From NCBI GenBank assembly GCA_030668505.1, contig DAOUTV010000060.1, forward strand, positions 1 through 7,994: DNA of 7,994 bases, written 5' to 3'. Each line of letters starts with the position of its first letter. Position 1 is the stretch's first letter. Under the pieces are notes generated by a model. It had not been told where the DNA came from and made no database searches. It was given only the letters and a program-made list of their open reading frames with translations. Made by a program: the position numbers and the translations under genes. The stretch comes from Desulfobacterales bacterium (GTDB lineage: Bacteria > Desulfobacterota > Desulfobacteria > Desulfobacterales > C00003060). Below, piece by piece: positions 5,825 to 7,994 of the stretch.

Positions 5825-6955
5825 ATGCGCTCGGCTTTCATATACAGTGAAAAGCTTGCCGAAATTAAGGCCCCCAAAGGATATCCCTGGCTGTTCGACA
5901 GGAGTGAGTCTACCTACCAATTATGCAAGAAATTGCACCTCCTTGACTATGATTGGATGAGCATTTGTATCCCGAAGCCCGCCAATTCCGAAGAAGTTCT
6001 CAATTTTCACTCTAAAAAATACATCAACCTTCTAAAAAAGGCGAACAAAGGTGTCTTTGAAGAGGAATGGCTAAAATATGGATTGGGTACCACCGAGTGC
6101 CCTGTGTTCAAAGGCGTCTACGACTATCATGCCCTGGCAGCTGGAGCCACACTCCTGGGGGCGGAACTCATTGATGAGGGCAAAGCGGACGTAGTATTCA
6201 GTCCCACTGGAGGCTTTCACCACGCAGGCAAGGATTTTGCTGCAGGCTTCTGTTACATTAACGATATTGTCCTTGCCATCAAAAAGTGGCTGCGTAGAAG
6301 AAAGCGCGTGTTTTACATTGACATCGATGCCCATCACGGCGATCAAGTTCAAGAGGCTTTTTATAGCACGAGCAAGGTAATGACGTTATCGTTTCACGAA
6401 AGCGGTCACACGCTTTTTCCGTTCAAGACAGGGTTTGAAAACGAAATCGGACGGGGTTATGGCAAAGGGTATACGATTAATGTCCCCCTGCCGGAAAATA
6501 CATCTGATGAGGAATTCTTATGGGCCTTTGATAATATTTTTTTACCAGTCGCCCAAGCCTTCCAGCCGGACGTGGTAATGGCAGTGCTCGGCGCTGATGT
6601 CTTGTATTCAGATCCCTTTTCCAATTTACAGTTAACCAATGATGCAATTAGTAAAGCCCTGCAAGCTATCCAGCAAGTTTCGCCAAAGCTTTTAGTTCTG
6701 GGATCCGGTGGTTACGTTCGTGAAGACATTGCACGGACATGGGCACTGGCATGGGCGATCATGAATGACCTGGGACCAAGGGAAGAGGACTTTTCTGCAT
6801 TTGGCGGCATGTTCTGGGGTGATGGCCTTTCCTCACTGAAGGACCGGCCCCATTTTGTGCCCGACAATATTAAGGAAAAGACTCAAACGGAAATTCGGAG
6901 GGTTGTGCGGGCAATTGAAAAGAGCGTATTTGCCATTTTGAAGATTAATCCGTAG
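5825..6955 (+). CDS. acuC: Histone-deacetylase-family protein, AcuC-like lysine deacetylase
   Basis: Members of this zinc-dependent arginase/deacetylase-fold family remove acetyl groups from lysines. The 376-residue product keeps the catalytic set: the His pair His132-His133 in GGFHHAGKDFAAGFCYIND, zinc ligands Asp168 and His170 in YIDIDAHHGD, third zinc ligand Asp263 in GADVLYSDPFSNLQLT, and the transition-state tyrosine Tyr297 in GSGGY. It should therefore be active. I prefer the ATG at 5825; a TTG at 5816 would add three residues, and neither has a clear Shine-Dalgarno sequence, so translation may depend on coupling to the gene ending 13 bases upstream. In Bacillus subtilis AcuC deacetylates and reactivates acetyl-CoA synthetase; placement directly before acs and after a GNAT gene supports the same role here. 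Other small-molecule substrates are possible in this family, but the neighbours make that less likely. Confidence 0.93.
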   Translation: MRSAFIYSEKLAEIKAPKGYPWLFDRSESTYQLCKKLHLLDYDWMSICIPKPANSEEVLNFHSKKYINLLKKANKGVFEEEWLKYGLGTTECPVFKGVYDYHALAAGATLLGAELIDEGKADVVFSPTGGFHHAGKDFAAGFCYINDIVLAIKKWLRRRKRVFYIDIDAHHGDQVQEAFYSTSKVMTLSFHESGHTLFPFKTGFENEIGRGYGKGYTINVPLPENTSDEEFLWAFDNIFLPVAQAFQPDVVMAVLGADVLYSDPFSNLQLTNDAISKALQAIQQVSPKLLVLGSGGYVREDIARTWALAWAIMNDLGPREEDFSAFGGMFWGDGLSSLKDRPHFVPDNIKEKTQTEIRRVVRAIEKSVFAILKINP

Positions 6956-6956
6956 G

Positions 6957-6962
6957 GGAGGA
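6957..6962 (+). promoter_or_regulatory. Ribosome binding site of acs
   Basis: GGAGGA, in GGGGAGGAAG just after the stop of the deacetylase gene, lies seven bases before the ATG at 6970. It fixes the acs start and contrasts with the weak initiation signals of the two genes before it, so acs may be translated more strongly than its modifiers. Confidence 0.8.
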
Positions 6963-6969
6963 AGTGACA

Positions 6970-7994
6970 ATGAAAGAAAAAACCATTGAATCTGTTGCAG
7001 AAGCACAAAAGAAATATCCCCCGCCAAAGGATTTCAAAAAAAAGGCGCACGTCAAGAGTCTCAAGGCATATCGTGAGCATTACAAGCGCTCAGTGGAGGA
7101 CCCTGAAGGATTCTGGGCAGAGAGGGCTCAAGATCTCTCCTGGTTCAAAAAGTGGAAACGGGTCCTTAATTATAATTTTGATGAGGCAAAGATAAGTTGG
7201 TTTGAAGGGGGCAAGATTAATGTCTCTTTTAACTGCCTGGACCGACATCTGGATACATGGAGAAAAAATAAAGCAGCCCTGATTTGGGTGGGTGATAAGG
7301 CTGGTGAACACAAGATTTATACCTACCAGTTGCTCCACCAGGAAGTTTGTAAGTTTGCAAATGTCTTAAAGGCTTTTGGAGTAAAGAAGAAGGACAGGGT
7401 GGCGATTTATCTGCCCATGGTCCCAGAGCTACCTATCGCAATGCTGGCATGTGCCCGGATAGGGGCTATCCACAGCGTGGTCTTTGGGGGATTTAGCGCT
7501 GACTCGCTCCGAAGTCGTATCAAGGATTGTAGGGCGAGGATATTGATCACGGCGGACGGAGGTTTTAGGGGAGGAAGAGTGATACCTCTGAAACGAAATG
7601 CAGATGAAGCCTTAGAGGCTTGCCCTGAGGTGAAGACCTGCATCATTGTGCGGCGAACCGGCACCGGCGTGAAGATGAAGAAGGGAAGAGACTGGTGGTG
7701 GGACGAGCAAATGAACAATGCAGACTTGAAGGCCCATTGTGACCCTGCTATCATGGATGCCGAAGACCCTCTGTTTATTCTTTACACCAGTGGATCGACC
7801 GGCAAACCGAAAGGAGTCCTTCACACCACCGGAGGCTATCTACTTTATGTCTACCAGACCTTCAAGTGGATCTTTGATATCAGAGACGAAGATACATACT
7901 GGTGCACGGCCGACATTGGATGGATTACAGGTCACAGCTATATTGTATACGGCCCGCTTTGCGCCGGGGCTGTCAGCATGATGTTTGAAGGGGT
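6970..7994 (+). CDS. acs: Acetyl-CoA synthetase (AMP-forming), 5' part, truncated by the window edge
   Basis: Acs activates acetate with ATP to acetyl-AMP and then forms acetyl-CoA. The first 341 residues are present, about half of the usual 650. Recognisable segments are the N-terminal cap YKRSVEDPEGFWAERA, WFEGGKINVSFNCLDRHL, GAIHSVVFGGFSADSL, the region FRGGR (199-203) whose two arginines correspond to CoA-contacting residues in studied Acs enzymes, the P-loop-like adenylation motif YTSGSTGKPKG (272-282) followed by VLHTTGGYL, and ADIGWITGHSYIVYGPL. The frame is open to the last base and the missing C-terminal domain would carry the catalytic, acetylatable lysine. It is the last visible gene of the operon, 14 bases after the deacetylase gene. 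The enzyme could serve acetate assimilation or, in a syntrophic or sulfate-reducing anaerobe, acetate oxidation; the sequence does not decide this. Confidence 0.96.
   Translation, partial: MKEKTIESVAEAQKKYPPPKDFKKKAHVKSLKAYREHYKRSVEDPEGFWAERAQDLSWFKKWKRVLNYNFDEAKISWFEGGKINVSFNCLDRHLDTWRKNKAALIWVGDKAGEHKIYTYQLLHQEVCKFANVLKAFGVKKKDRVAIYLPMVPELPIAMLACARIGAIHSVVFGGFSADSLRSRIKDCRARILITADGGFRGGRVIPLKRNADEALEACPEVKTCIIVRRTGTGVKMKKGRDWWWDEQMNNADLKAHCDPAIMDAEDPLFILYTSGSTGKPKGVLHTTGGYLLYVYQTFKWIFDIRDEDTYWCTADIGWITGHSYIVYGPLCAGAVSMMFEG

Overview
The window reads as a piece of an environmental bacterial genome, most likely an anaerobe of the Desulfobacterota (deltaproteobacterial) type. That is inferred from the gene families and from the order of the genes around acetyl-CoA synthetase; no rRNA or other marker gene is present, so the assignment is moderate at best. 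I see no tRNA, rRNA, CRISPR array or intact insertion sequence.

Layout. (1) Positions 6-2228, minus strand: a complete glycogen branching enzyme gene, glgB, with all GH13 catalytic residues. (2) Positions 2229-3198: 970 bases without a convincing gene, made largely of interspersed palindromic DNA. It holds a 208-base inverted-repeat element, a 180-base near-complete palindrome bounded by TAA, and a GC-rich repeat module that occurs twice, once apparently inserted into the first inverted repeat. (3) Positions 3199-3750, plus strand: a small protein related to the N-terminal domain of type I restriction HsdR subunits but without the E-x-K half of the nuclease motif. The GC-rich repeats run up to its ribosome binding site. 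(4) Positions 3751-4162: another gene-free gap, mostly a 207-base AT-rich inverted repeat. (5) Positions 4163-7994, plus strand: a tight four-gene operon encoding a BioD-like/DRTGG protein (related to the N-terminal part of phosphotransacetylase), a GNAT acetyltransferase, an AcuC-type histone-deacetylase-family protein, and acetyl-CoA synthetase (acs), which runs off the right edge.

The operon is the functional centre. Acs makes acetyl-CoA from acetate and is known in many bacteria to be switched off by acetylation of its active-site lysine. A GNAT acetylase and a zinc deacetylase directly upstream form a reversible control pair like AcuA/AcuC of Bacillus subtilis. In the acuABC locus a CBS-domain protein (AcuB) accompanies them; here a BioD-like/DRTGG protein fills a comparable place and may act as a nucleotide-sensing or regulatory partner. 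That role is inference.

The most unusual non-coding content is the density and nesting of palindromic repeats in the two gaps: at least three inverted-repeat elements of about 180-210 bases, a duplicated GC-rich module, and a pair of small hairpins with a compensatory base change, all within about 1.7 kb.
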